From positions 62,001 through 126,000 of the forward strand of contig CBFHTK010000009.1 of assembly GCA_965658745.1 (NCBI GenBank): a stretch of DNA of 64,000 nucleotides, given 5' to 3'. Origin of the DNA: JAHDFB01 sp965658745. Lineage in GTDB: Bacteria; Bacteroidota; Bacteroidia; Chitinophagales; Saprospiraceae. Shown here piece by piece: positions 18,790 through 27,115 of this stretch; position 1 is the stretch's first letter; every line of letters starts with the position of its first letter. The notes under the pieces are model-generated. The model saw only the letters and a list, made by a program, of their open reading frames with translations. It was not told the origin of the DNA and did not search any database. The position numbers and the translations under genes are program-made.

Positions 18790-19488
18790 TTAGCTTGAAA
18801 TAATAGATTTTACTTTCGTTTTGTATGCTTGGCTAACTGGTATTATCTGCTTGTTGATCGAGATTTCTTCAGTTGTGAAGTATTCAGCAAAATTCGTGTT
18901 AACGATATAAGATCGATGAACTCTAATAAACTCTTCTGGTAGGGTATTCTCTAAATCCGAAAGCTTAAGTAAAGTCATGATCGATTGACCATCCAGATGA
19001 ATAATTACATAATTGGAATCGGATTGAATGTAGAGAATATCGTCATATCTAACAGGGATCCATTTTTTTCCGTCCTTAACGAAGAAACGTTCTGACTTTT
19101 TTTCTGTAGAAGGCACATCAGATTTATTGAATGCTTTTTCGACAGCCTGTTGAAATCTATCAAACTTAAGTGGCTTCAAAAGATAATCGATGATATCATC
19201 AAAACCGTAGGATTCCACAGCAAACTCAGCATGTGACGTAATCATGATCACTTTTGAATTATCCTGCTTGAGTTTGAGAATGGCTTTACCGTTTACATCT
19301 GGCATATTATAATCAAGGAATACTATGTCAAATGAACTTTCGCTAAGTAGTCGAAGTCCGTCAATTGCACTATTGCAGGAAATACATGTATCTATCTCGG
19401 GTATCTTATCACAGTAATGTGCAATAAGATCAGTCATTAAGGGATCATCATCAATGACAAGACAAGTGAGTTTAGCGTCTACCTTCAT
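18790..19488 (-). CDS. LytTR-family response regulator
   Basis: The 232-residue protein has a receiver domain (residues 8-122; acidic pocket VIDDDP, phosphoacceptor Asp59 in VFLDYNMPDV, conserved Thr/Ser in MITSHAE, Lys in LLKPLKF). A LytTR DNA-binding domain follows (about 133-230; DILYIQSDSNYVIIHL, EEFIRVHRSYIVN). Such regulators bind tandem direct repeats upstream of target promoters, and in Bacteroidota they often control surface or quorum-type functions. The gene ends 24 bases from the histidine kinase and points at it, so the two are not co-transcribed. The kinase is a possible partner, though LytS-type kinases are the usual ones. A -7 element sits 16 bases upstream of the ATG. Confidence 0.88.
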   Translation of the reverse strand: MKVDAKLTCLVIDDDPLMTDLIAHYCDKIPEIDTCISCNSAIDGLRLLSESSFDIVFLDYNMPDVNGKAILKLKQDNSKVIMITSHAEFAVESYGFDDIIDYLLKPLKFDRFQQAVEKAFNKSDVPSTEKKSERFFVKDGKKWIPVRYDDILYIQSDSNYVIIHLDGQSIMTLLKLSDLENTLPEEFIRVHRSYIVNTNFAEYFTTEEISINKQIIPVSQAYKTKVKSIISS

Positions 19489-19503
19489 AAATTACCAGTT
19501 GAC

Positions 19504-19511
19504 CAAAAATA
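19504..19511 (-). promoter_or_regulatory. Candidate -7 element (TATTTTTG on the minus strand) of the LytTR regulator
   Basis: Exact TAnnTTTG on the minus strand, 16 bases before the ATG at 19488, giving a leader of about 10 bases. Confidence 0.45.
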
Positions 19512-19577
19512 GTGGATTATTCGCATAAGTGAATAGCCGAATCACATAAAAGGGCAAAATTGAAAAGTGAAACAATG

Positions 19578-19585
19578 TAGCTTTG
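19578..19585 (+). promoter_or_regulatory. Candidate -7 element (TAGCTTTG) of the DoxX-like gene
   Basis: Exact TAnnTTTG 16 bases before the ATG at 19601, arranged symmetrically with the divergent regulator promoter at 19504-19511. Confidence 0.45.
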
Positions 19586-19600
19586 GTGAAAATTCAGAAC

Positions 19601-20029
19601 ATGAAACTTAAATTACAACTGCTAACAATTTCGATCGGGATAATTTATATTCTATTCGGATTCCTCAAGTTCTTTCCAAATGTGAGTCCTGCGGAATCTA
19701 TCGGTGCTGATACTGTCTATGCCATTACGGGTGGGGTGATTTCATACAAAACAGGATATTTTCTCCTAGCATTACTGGAGGTTGTGATCGGTTTGGCACT
19801 AGTCTCTGGCAAATTTTTGAAGTGGGCTATCCTTGCCGCACTGGCACATATGATTTGTACTTTTGTTCCATTTATGATGTTTCCAGATCTAACTTTGAAC
19901 TCGGAGGTACTTGCTCCAACTCTCTTAGGTCAATACATCCTCAAGAACGTGATATTGGTTTTTGCACTCATTGTAATATATCCAACAAAAATAGATTATC
20001 CAGTACGTCAAAAGCTAGAGAATAGCTAG
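19601..20029 (+). CDS. DoxX-like small membrane protein
   Basis: This 142-residue protein has four predicted membrane helices: TISIGIIYILFGFLKFF, a second around GYFLLALLEVVIGLALV, a third around WAILAALAHMICTFVPFMMF, and a C-terminal one around YILKNVILVFALIVIY. The pattern of a first helix ending in GFLKFFP and a short loop is typical of the DoxX/DoxD-like family, whose members are poorly characterised and often tied to redox or quinone chemistry. The ATG at 19601 is chosen; TTG and GTG upstream fall inside the promoter element. The gene is divergent from the LytTR regulator across a 112-base gap containing both promoters, so regulation by that protein is possible but not shown. Confidence 0.65.
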   Translation: MKLKLQLLTISIGIIYILFGFLKFFPNVSPAESIGADTVYAITGGVISYKTGYFLLALLEVVIGLALVSGKFLKWAILAALAHMICTFVPFMMFPDLTLNSEVLAPTLLGQYILKNVILVFALIVIYPTKIDYPVRQKLENS

Positions 20030-20371
20030 TATATAGGGATAATCAAACTTGTTTCTTAGCCTGCCCTTTAGTTAGATAAGTTTTATTTTCTGTAAGCTGT
20101 ATCTTGCATTATAGCTTGAGAACTCAACAAGTGTCTACGACTTAACTCTTTAGTTCTCTTTGAATCAAGGTAGGTCTCTAAACATCAATACTTTTTTGCG
20201 ATAAGTTTTTTATTGCCTTTTGCCCGAAAGGGTGGAAAGTAATATTGAAGCTTTGAAATCAAGATTTTGCACATCTATTATTTCACATAAAAAAATAGCT
20301 GTTTCACATAATTTGAGAAAATCTATTCTAGATACGACTTATAATTGCGGCAAACTTAAATCTTTAGAAAA
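20030..20371. other. Intergenic region upstream of the haloperoxidase-like gene
   Basis: These 342 bases hold no reading frame that looks coding, no repeat and no exact -7 consensus. The closest is TATAATTG near 20340. Confidence 0.4.
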
Positions 20372-21859
20372 ATGATGAAGAATATAATCCTATTGTGCGT
20401 TTTTGCAATGTCAACGCTTGTAGCTCACGCTTCACCTACTTTGATATCTGAAAACAACGGCGACCCTAAAACCGAGAAACAGGCGAAAGGAGCGGATAAT
20501 GTTGCATATAAGTGGGGAAAAATGGCACTAGATGCTACTGCAAATGATACTGAGCGGTTTAAGCCACGTCCTACGATTACTTCAAGATATTTGGGACTTA
20601 TTTTTATTGCAATTTTTGACGCGTGGTCTATGTTTGACGATAATGCGACACCAGTATATTTAAAAGATGCAAAACGTGTTCCTAGTGATATGCGCACGAT
20701 TGCAAATAAGGAAAAAGCGATTAGTTATGCTGCATACTACGCTATGTCAGAGTACTACTATACAGACGAGCCTTTATTTGCTGAATTGATGAAGCAGTTG
20801 GGTTATGACCATACAATCATGTCAATGGACCCTTCGACACCTGAAGGAATTGGTTACTTAGCCGCAAAAGCAGTTATAGAAAGTCGTAAAGCTGATGGTA
20901 GTAACCAATATGGAGAGTTAGGAAACGATGAAGAGATAGCTTATTTCGATTACACTGGCTACGAACCTGTAAACACAATTGATGTAAATGTAGATCTTAA
21001 CAAGTGGCAGCCTAAATATTTCGTAGACAAGATGGGGAAAAAATATGCTCCTGATTGTTTGACTCCATATTGGCAGAAAGTTGAGCCAGTTACAATGAAA
21101 ACGGCTGATCAGTTTCGTCCAGGACCTCCACCAATGGTTGGTTCTAAGCAACTAGAGATCGAAGTTAAAGAGGTTGTAGATTTACATGCGGCTTTGACGC
21201 CAAAAGAGAAAGCGCTCGTTGAGTTTATGCGTGATGGACCAAAATCTGTACAGCAGGCTGGGCACTGGTTATTGTTTGCACAGAAGGTTTCAGTAAGAGA
21301 TCAACATACCTTAGACCAAGATGTAAAAATGTACTTCCTAAATCAGATAACTGCTATGGATGCTTTTATTGCTGCTTGGGATTCTAAAATGCACTATGAT
21401 TACGCTAGACCATACGCACTAGTACATGAATACTATGCAGGTAAAGAAATTTATGGATGGATCAGTCCTGAAAAAGGATGGGGAAAGATTGATGGAAGTG
21501 AATGGAGACCTTATTCTCCTGCTGAGTTTCTTTGTCCTCCATTTCCAAGTTACGTTTCTGGACACAGTTGCGTGAGTGGCGCTTGTGGAGAAGCATTGAA
21601 ATTGTTTAAAGGAGACGACACCTTTGGATCGTCAGTTGACTTGATTCCTGGAATTATGACGGAACCTGATAATCTAGGTGAAAAAGTCACATTACACTTT
21701 CCTACTTTTACTGAAGCTGCTGAAATGGCTGGTCAATCAAGAGTATTAGGAGGATACCATATCCAGGCAGATAATGTTGCTGGACTGGAATTAGGAAGAG
21801 ATGTTGCAAGAAACGCATACAAGTTCTATCTAGAACATATCGGTGAGAGTAAGATGTAA
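20372..21859 (+). CDS. Vanadium-dependent haloperoxidase-like PAP2 enzyme, exported
   Basis: The 495-residue product starts with a signal peptide (IILLCVFAMSTLVAHA). It has the all-helical PAP2/vanadium haloperoxidase fold. Visible active-site pieces are the core CPPFPSYVSGHS with His398 as the acid-base residue, and RVLGGYHIQADN, where His463 would be the vanadate (or phosphate) ligand and the preceding arginine a phosphate contact. The upstream stretches DAWSMFDD and WDSKMHYDYARP are typical of the bacterial vanadium chloroperoxidase-related family. Members oxidise halides with peroxide or act as phosphatases, and sequence alone does not separate the two. It has its own terminator and stands between unrelated genes. 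ATG 20372 is followed by a second ATG; either could start translation. Confidence 0.82.
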   Translation: MMKNIILLCVFAMSTLVAHASPTLISENNGDPKTEKQAKGADNVAYKWGKMALDATANDTERFKPRPTITSRYLGLIFIAIFDAWSMFDDNATPVYLKDAKRVPSDMRTIANKEKAISYAAYYAMSEYYYTDEPLFAELMKQLGYDHTIMSMDPSTPEGIGYLAAKAVIESRKADGSNQYGELGNDEEIAYFDYTGYEPVNTIDVNVDLNKWQPKYFVDKMGKKYAPDCLTPYWQKVEPVTMKTADQFRPGPPPMVGSKQLEIEVKEVVDLHAALTPKEKALVEFMRDGPKSVQQAGHWLLFAQKVSVRDQHTLDQDVKMYFLNQITAMDAFIAAWDSKMHYDYARPYALVHEYYAGKEIYGWISPEKGWGKIDGSEWRPYSPAEFLCPPFPSYVSGHSCVSGACGEALKLFKGDDTFGSSVDLIPGIMTEPDNLGEKVTLHFPTFTEAAEMAGQSRVLGGYHIQADNVAGLELGRDVARNAYKFYLEHIGESKM

Positions 21860-21956
21860 ATCTTGCGTTGTTGAATATAGTTTAACTACCAAATTATGCC
21901 AGAGGTAGTTCATAAATAATAATTGGCGTGCTGCTTATTTGAGAGTACGCAATAAG

Positions 21957-21993
21957 AAAGGTCATATCTTTAATTAGATGTGACCTTTTTTTT
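21957..21993 (+). terminator. Rho-independent terminator of the haloperoxidase-like gene
   Basis: A 12-pair stem (21957-21968 with 21977-21988, one T-G pair) has an 8-base loop and is followed by T residues to 21993. Confidence 0.85.
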
Positions 21994-22153
21994 AGACTTG
22001 AAAGAACTCCAAACTATCTGGCTCCGGTGGACGTTGCAGTTCGGTCAATTTAGTACACCGATGCCAATAAAAGCGTTGTCCTCTTTCTGTAAATACTAAA
22101 CCACTTAATTCTAACGGATAAATTGAATGACCTCTAGCTAAGTTTAATATGTC
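21992..22153 (-). pseudogene. Orphan C-terminal coding fragment
   Basis: On the minus strand a 53-codon frame ends in TAA at 21994-21992 and is closed upstream by TAG at 22156-22154. It has no start codon, yet its peptide looks coding: it includes ARGHSIYPLELSGLVFTE, RGQRFYWHRCTKL and RPPEPDSLEFFQV. The middle resembles a winged-helix ending such as LTPRG in C-terminal domains of radical-SAM or regulator proteins, but I cannot name the parent. It lies between the haloperoxidase terminator and the end of the deacetylase-symporter operon. It is most simply a relic of a deleted gene. Chance is possible at this length. Confidence 0.35.
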
Positions 22154-22169
22154 CTAAGGATGATGGTGA

Positions 22170-22580
22170 TTACAAGCCAACAAGTACTAATACAGCTTTG
22201 ATGCTCCATAAAAAGGTCCTGATCCAGTTAACTTGAACAAGTTTCTTAATAATGGAAATGTCCATCTTTTTTTGCAGTTTATTATGTAATGGAACCGCCT
22301 GAAAGAAAGTATTGATCCATATGGCAATAACGATGGCTAAACAAGTATAAGTGATCCATCCAGGATGAAAGAATGCGAAATATAGACTCAAAACCATCTC
22401 TACCAGCATTGGCGGCATTACAATAATACTGATACTAAAGGTGTGATGACCATGGAAACGCTCCCATTGTTTCTCGTCTACAAAGCGAAAGCTTGGATAA
22501 TGCACCATCTGTATCGTCCATATTAATCCTACCAATCCTATGCTCGCATAAGTATAAAGGTTCCATAATATGCTATCCAT
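22170..22580 (-). CDS. Four-helix membrane protein, last gene of the deacetylase-symporter operon
   Basis: The 136-residue product begins at the ATG 22580, which overlaps the symporter stop (the bases read ATGGATAG), so translation is coupled. Four hydrophobic segments are visible: the region of YASIGLVGLIWTIQMVHY, SISIIVMPPMLVEMVLSLYF, WITYTCLAIVIAIWINTFF and WSIKAVLVLVGL. The motifs QMVHYPSF and FHGHHTFSISIIVMPPM, with several histidines near the membrane, resemble a conserved uncharacterised family found in many bacteria. Function unknown. Its place directly after the symporter suggests an accessory role or merely a shared transcript. A TTG six bases upstream is a less likely start. Confidence 0.7.
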   Translation of the reverse strand: MDSILWNLYTYASIGLVGLIWTIQMVHYPSFRFVDEKQWERFHGHHTFSISIIVMPPMLVEMVLSLYFAFFHPGWITYTCLAIVIAIWINTFFQAVPLHNKLQKKMDISIIKKLVQVNWIRTFLWSIKAVLVLVGL

Positions 22581-24306
22581 TTTCAACTAACTTTTCAGGC
22601 TGAGGTATAATGAGTTGATATGTACTTGCTATTATGATGACTAAAAGACAGCCAACGGCATTTAACCACAAATACGCTAGGTCTATGTATCCGTAGCCTT
22701 TCAGAATGAATAGCCCAAGTATCACAAGCTCAGAAATAATAGCGGCAATAAAGACGGCATTACCTCTGATTGATTTAAAGAAAAATGCTATTGCAAATAC
22801 TCCAAGAATTACACCATAGAATAGTGAACCAATGATGTTGACAGCCTCGATCAGATTCTCAAATAACGATGCATAGCTGGCAAACAGCAGTGCAACTCCA
22901 CCCCAAAGTGCAGTAAGAATTTTTGCGGTCTTTAGATAATGAGCATCATCTCCATCAGACTTGATTAATCTTTTATATATATCTACGGCAGTGGTTGTAG
23001 CAAGTGCATTCAATTCTGCTGAAGTAGAAGACATAGCTGCGGCAAAAATAACAGCCAGAAGCAGTCCAACGAGTCCAATTGGAAGGTTTTCCGTAACGAA
23101 ATTGATGAACACGTAGTCGGTATCCTCTGTGTCGAGTTTTACCTCCGCAGTTTCACTATAGGTTTCAATGATTTCTTCAGCTCGCGAACGAAGCTCTCGC
23201 TCTTGAATCATCAGGTTTTGTATTTTGCCTTGTTCCGTTGCAATCGAATTTTCATCATCACTGTGTAATACGTCGACGAGGTCATATATAGCCGTTGATT
23301 TTGCCTCATGAACTGCAGTTAGTTCAGTTTCAAGACTAGCATAATCTTCTGCAAATGGAGATTCCTGAATAGTAATCACATTTGCCTTGTTAAAATGCAG
23401 TGGCGCTGGATTAAACTGATAGAACATGAATACCATTATCCCGACAAAGAGAATACTCATTTGCATGGGAACCTTGAAAATACCATTGAACAGAAGCCCT
23501 AGACGACTCTCCGTTAGACTCTTACCTGATAAGTATCTTTGAACTTGCGATTGGTCTGTTCCGAAATAACTCAAAAAGAGAAATGTACCACCTAGTATTC
23601 CAGACCAAACATTATATTTATTTGATAGATCAAAATTCCAATCAATCACATTGAGTTTACCCATTTTACCAGCAACAGAGACCGTATCCGAAAATGAAAT
23701 ATCTGGTGGCAATTTATAAACGATTACTAAAAAAGCGATGAACATTCCACTCAGAATGACAATCATTTGCTGTTTTTGTGTCTGAGACACGGCAACCGCA
23801 CCTCCTGAAACGGTATATATGATAACCAAAACACCGATGATGGTGGTTGTAAGTTGGAGATTCCATCCCAAAATACTGGAAAGTATGATGGAAGGGGCAA
23901 AAATTGTCAAACCAGCAGCCAATCCTCGCTGAATAAGAAATAGTAAGGCAGTTAAGGTTCTCGTTTTTACATCAAAGCGCTTTTCCAAAAACTCATAAGC
24001 TGTGACTACTTTAGTTCTGTAGTATTGGGGTAAAACGAATATACACAAGATGACCATCGCTATCGGAAGACCAATATAGAATTGTGCAAATCGCATACCA
24101 TCATCAAACGCCTGGCCAGGCGTCGATAGAAAGGTAATTGCACTAGCTTGTGTTGCCATTACTGAAAGACCAATAGTCCACCATTTTAGGTCACGATTAC
24201 CAATGAAGTAAGACTCTGATCCACTGATATCACGTGTCTTGTAGATGCCATATCCTACAATGAGGGCCAAAATCACAAAAAGAATAATCCAATCAATAGG
24301 ATGCAT
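22573..24306 (-). CDS. Sodium:solute symporter (SSS family)
   Basis: This is a 577-residue polytopic inner-membrane transporter of the sodium/solute symporter family. Family marks include the first helix WIILFVILALIVGYGIY, the loop ESYFIGNRDLKWWTIGLSVMATQ, then ITFLSTPGQAF, and the later GTDQSQVQRYLSGKSLTESR and AAMSSTSAELNAL. It moves an organic solute inward using the sodium gradient. An unusual hydrophilic insertion of about 90 residues (310-400) sits between helices and is rich in Glu and predicted helical. The upstream stop/start overlap (TAATG) with a 38-residue membrane protein, itself overlapping a secreted PIG-L deacetylase, points to uptake of the deacetylated product. Substrate not determined. 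Confidence 0.88.
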   Translation of the reverse strand: MHPIDWIILFVILALIVGYGIYKTRDISGSESYFIGNRDLKWWTIGLSVMATQASAITFLSTPGQAFDDGMRFAQFYIGLPIAMVILCIFVLPQYYRTKVVTAYEFLEKRFDVKTRTLTALLFLIQRGLAAGLTIFAPSIILSSILGWNLQLTTTIIGVLVIIYTVSGGAVAVSQTQKQQMIVILSGMFIAFLVIVYKLPPDISFSDTVSVAGKMGKLNVIDWNFDLSNKYNVWSGILGGTFLFLSYFGTDQSQVQRYLSGKSLTESRLGLLFNGIFKVPMQMSILFVGIMVFMFYQFNPAPLHFNKANVITIQESPFAEDYASLETELTAVHEAKSTAIYDLVDVLHSDDENSIATEQGKIQNLMIQERELRSRAEEIIETYSETAEVKLDTEDTDYVFINFVTENLPIGLVGLLLAVIFAAAMSSTSAELNALATTTAVDIYKRLIKSDGDDAHYLKTAKILTALWGGVALLFASYASLFENLIEAVNIIGSLFYGVILGVFAIAFFFKSIRGNAVFIAAIISELVILGLFILKGYGYIDLAYLWLNAVGCLLVIIIASTYQLIIPQPEKLVENG

Positions 24307-24422
24307 TAGCGATAGATATAGGTGATATAAGTTAATAGAAGAATCACTAATAAGTGAATGATCAAAACTGCGGTATACATGTTCCGCCAGTTACCCAGAA
24401 TTGGTGGTTTTTCGTTTTCCAT
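24306..24422 (-). CDS. 38-residue single-span membrane protein between deacetylase and symporter
   Basis: This gene is too short for ordinary ORF calling but well supported. It starts with ATG at 24422-24420, overlapping the TAA of the deacetylase gene, and its TAA at 24308-24306 overlaps the ATG of the symporter. Both junctions have the form TAATG. The protein has a polar N-terminus (MENEKPPILGNWRNMYTAV) and one hydrophobic helix (VLIIHLLVILLLTYITYIY). Small proteins with an NWRxMY-type amphipathic start followed by one helix next to SSS symporters are, as I recall, frequent in Bacteroidota. It likely helps assemble or regulate the symporter, much as DUF4212 small subunits do for other symporters. 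That role is inferred from position. Confidence 0.75.
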   Translation of the reverse strand: MENEKPPILGNWRNMYTAVLIIHLLVILLLTYITYIYR

Positions 24423-26935
24423 TATGGACGATTTTGTTGACCATATGAGATCAGATTCGCAAAAAGACGGTATGCACCCGGAACACCTGCTGGAAGTTCT
24501 CTAAAGAAAGAATATCCAGTATATACAAAATGGCCATTTCCATATTTAGCTACTAATAGACCACCCGTAAGAGCTTCTTCTCCGGGGTCATTTGATTGCA
24601 GGATCGGCGTATATGCATCATCCCACTCACTAGGAAAATATAATCCACGCTCTTGCACCCAGCCTTCAAAGTCAGCCGAAGTGATCATGTTCGGGTAATT
24701 TACAATCGGATGATCAGGAGCAATAATTTTGACTGGTGCTGTTTCGTCAGTCACTCGCCCTCTACTTAATTTCAAAGGGTAGGGTCCCAACTCATCAGAC
24801 TTTAACCCTCTGCTTGTATTGTACTGTATAACTACATTTCCACCTTGCTTTACAAAGTCCATCAAAACTTTGTGGTGAAATTTCATATTTTCAATCGTAT
24901 TGTATGCTCGAATTCCTACAATTACTGACTGATATTTATTTAGTACTTCGCTTCGAATATCTGCTTCAGATAATTCATCAACCTGATAACCTATCGCTCG
25001 CAAGGCATCAGGAATCTTGTCTCCCGCTCCCATAATGTAGGCTACCTTGTTCCCAACAGACTTGATGTCAATGCAAATCGCATTAAAGCTATTGTCTTGA
25101 ACGACCTGCTGAGTTGGAATATGGTCATATTGAATTGTAACTAGTTTGTCAGTAAATGACTCTCCATCTACTTCAACAATGTAAGCCATTTTGGAAATGT
25201 CTTGTTTGTCTGGTGCAGTTACTGTGATGTCGAAGTATGCTTTTTCATTTTTTGATTCTAGCTCAAAAGGAATTCGCTCAGGACTCAATTTCCATTTTTC
25301 ATCACCGCAAGGAATTAGAACTCCATTTAGATTATCCCTTCCAGCTGTTACTTCTACTTGGATAGTGCGCGTTTGACCAGGTTTGAAAATTACAGTCTCA
25401 TCTTTAGACTCTGCAAAACCTGCTGGTAATACTTCGAAAGGATCGTATACCTCGCCTTTGACTGGATCTCTTTTTTTGAATACCAGAGGTCTAGAAACTG
25501 AAATGCTTATGTTATTTATCAGTAGATCAAAATCAAAAACAATTGGATCGGGTGTCTGAGGTACACCAATAAGTGACTTGTCTTCGACTGCATACATACC
25601 CAGAGTCCCATCTTTTCTTAACCAATATGAAGTGCTGTACTCCATGTCTTTTGGCACAACTACTTCTGATCGAAAGATATTATTGTTGTTATTTTCTAGA
25701 CTTACGTCGAAAGTCGGGTTGAAATTGGCAAGATTAGCTTCAATCCGCTTGAGCTCCATGTTTACTGGACTTCTATTTATAATTTCAAACTCAATATCTA
25801 CGGTGTCACCAGGTGTTGCCGATCTATCTCGTGTATTTACGTCCAAATAGAATCCGCTACATGCTAGAATCAATGCCTTCGTTTCTTCCAACTTTCGCTC
25901 TTTCCAAACACTATTCTCTAACTTGCTAATTTCGTCATAAATTTCAACTAAAACATCCACAGAATTATAAGGAGCTGTAGGATCAAATGTACGTTCGACA
26001 AGGGAAACTAATTCTCCAATGAGTGCGCCACCTTTTAGGCGCGTCCAACTTGTGTTAATACCCGAGAAAACGTCATCTTTCGCTGTTGGTCTTGAGCCAT
26101 CCAAAAATTCTAGATACTCACTTTGCTCACCGCGACTTCCTGTAGATCCAAAACCTTGACATTTATGCATTGATCTAGATTCTGCTGCTATTTCGGTATT
26201 TGATTTACCTTTTAGAGGATAGTAAACACCTATATCAGCAGTATACATATTCGTTTTGTCAGCTTTTTCAAAGTTCTCTCTACTTCCATAAAACCACCAG
26301 CTTGTGTTAAAGAATATTCGTTCAGGCTGGTGAGGTTTGTACATATCCAAATGTTCTGGATAAACAGCTGCATCACCACTCATACCGAAGGCTTCTAATC
26401 CAAGCATTGCCGAACCAGTATGGTGACCGTGCGTTCTGCCTGGACTTCTATGATCAAATCGATTGACTATTATGTCTGGTTGAAACTTACGGACTGTCAT
26501 TACTACATCGGAAAGCACTTCTTCTTTGTTCCATATTTCGAATGTTTCATCAGGGTGCTTACTGTAACCGAAGTCATTTGCTCTGGTAAAAAACTGCTTA
26601 CCACCATCGATCCTTCTAGCAGCAAGTAGTTCTTGTGTACGAAGTACGCCCAATAACTCTCTAATCTCCGTTCCTATCAGATTTTGTCCACCATCTCCTC
26701 GAGTAAGTGAGAGATAGGCAGTTTCTGCTTTTTTCTCATTTGCCATGTAGGATATTAGTCTAGTATTCTCATCGTCAGGATGTGCGGCAACATATAGTAC
26801 ACTTCCAAGGAAATTTAGCTTTTTAATTCGATCTTGAATTTCAGCGCTTGTCCATTTCTCGGGTGCTTGAGAGAAAGCTAATGTACTCATCAAAATGCTT
26901 ATAAAAAAAATAGAGATTATATTACTTACTTTCAT
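24422..26935 (-). CDS. Secreted PIG-L family deacetylase with C-terminal accessory domains
   Basis: The 837-residue protein has a signal peptide (IISIFFISILMSTLAFS). The PIG-L zinc deacetylase domain spans about residues 40-300: the metal motif AAHPDDE (His52, Asp55), LSLTRGDGGQN, and a second metal histidine in RTHGHHTGSAM. Such enzymes remove N-acetyl groups from amino sugars or related substrates. The region 370-620 looks like beta-sandwich modules (NEW3-like), and the last 200 residues resemble a class I glutamine-amidotransferase-like or ThuA-like fold (VIVGIRAYNTIEN, GGNVVIQYNTS). It heads an operon with a small membrane protein and a sodium symporter, which suggests that it acts on a periplasmic substrate whose product is imported. 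It is not the short cytosolic BshB type. Confidence 0.85.
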   Translation of the reverse strand: MKVSNIISIFFISILMSTLAFSQAPEKWTSAEIQDRIKKLNFLGSVLYVAAHPDDENTRLISYMANEKKAETAYLSLTRGDGGQNLIGTEIRELLGVLRTQELLAARRIDGGKQFFTRANDFGYSKHPDETFEIWNKEEVLSDVVMTVRKFQPDIIVNRFDHRSPGRTHGHHTGSAMLGLEAFGMSGDAAVYPEHLDMYKPHQPERIFFNTSWWFYGSRENFEKADKTNMYTADIGVYYPLKGKSNTEIAAESRSMHKCQGFGSTGSRGEQSEYLEFLDGSRPTAKDDVFSGINTSWTRLKGGALIGELVSLVERTFDPTAPYNSVDVLVEIYDEISKLENSVWKERKLEETKALILACSGFYLDVNTRDRSATPGDTVDIEFEIINRSPVNMELKRIEANLANFNPTFDVSLENNNNNIFRSEVVVPKDMEYSTSYWLRKDGTLGMYAVEDKSLIGVPQTPDPIVFDFDLLINNISISVSRPLVFKKRDPVKGEVYDPFEVLPAGFAESKDETVIFKPGQTRTIQVEVTAGRDNLNGVLIPCGDEKWKLSPERIPFELESKNEKAYFDITVTAPDKQDISKMAYIVEVDGESFTDKLVTIQYDHIPTQQVVQDNSFNAICIDIKSVGNKVAYIMGAGDKIPDALRAIGYQVDELSEADIRSEVLNKYQSVIVGIRAYNTIENMKFHHKVLMDFVKQGGNVVIQYNTSRGLKSDELGPYPLKLSRGRVTDETAPVKIIAPDHPIVNYPNMITSADFEGWVQERGLYFPSEWDDAYTPILQSNDPGEEALTGGLLVAKYGNGHFVYTGYSFFRELPAGVPGAYRLFANLISYGQQNRP

Positions 26936-27115
26936 TATTTGTTACTCTTTGTAAATCAATTATCTATATATATTGTATATTATTAATGTTATTGTCTCAC
27001 TTGTAAAATATATATAAAAATGTGAATATAAATAAATTGTTCACAATCGGTGGGGATAAGATACTTTTAGTACGACTATCTGTTTGGACACTCAGTTCTT
27101 GATGAACCTCTTGTG

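Noticed and set aside
18766..18790. A kinase-regulator operon at 16-19.5 kb
   Set aside because: The two genes are convergent with 23 bases between their stops, so they cannot share a transcript; a functional pairing stays only a possibility.
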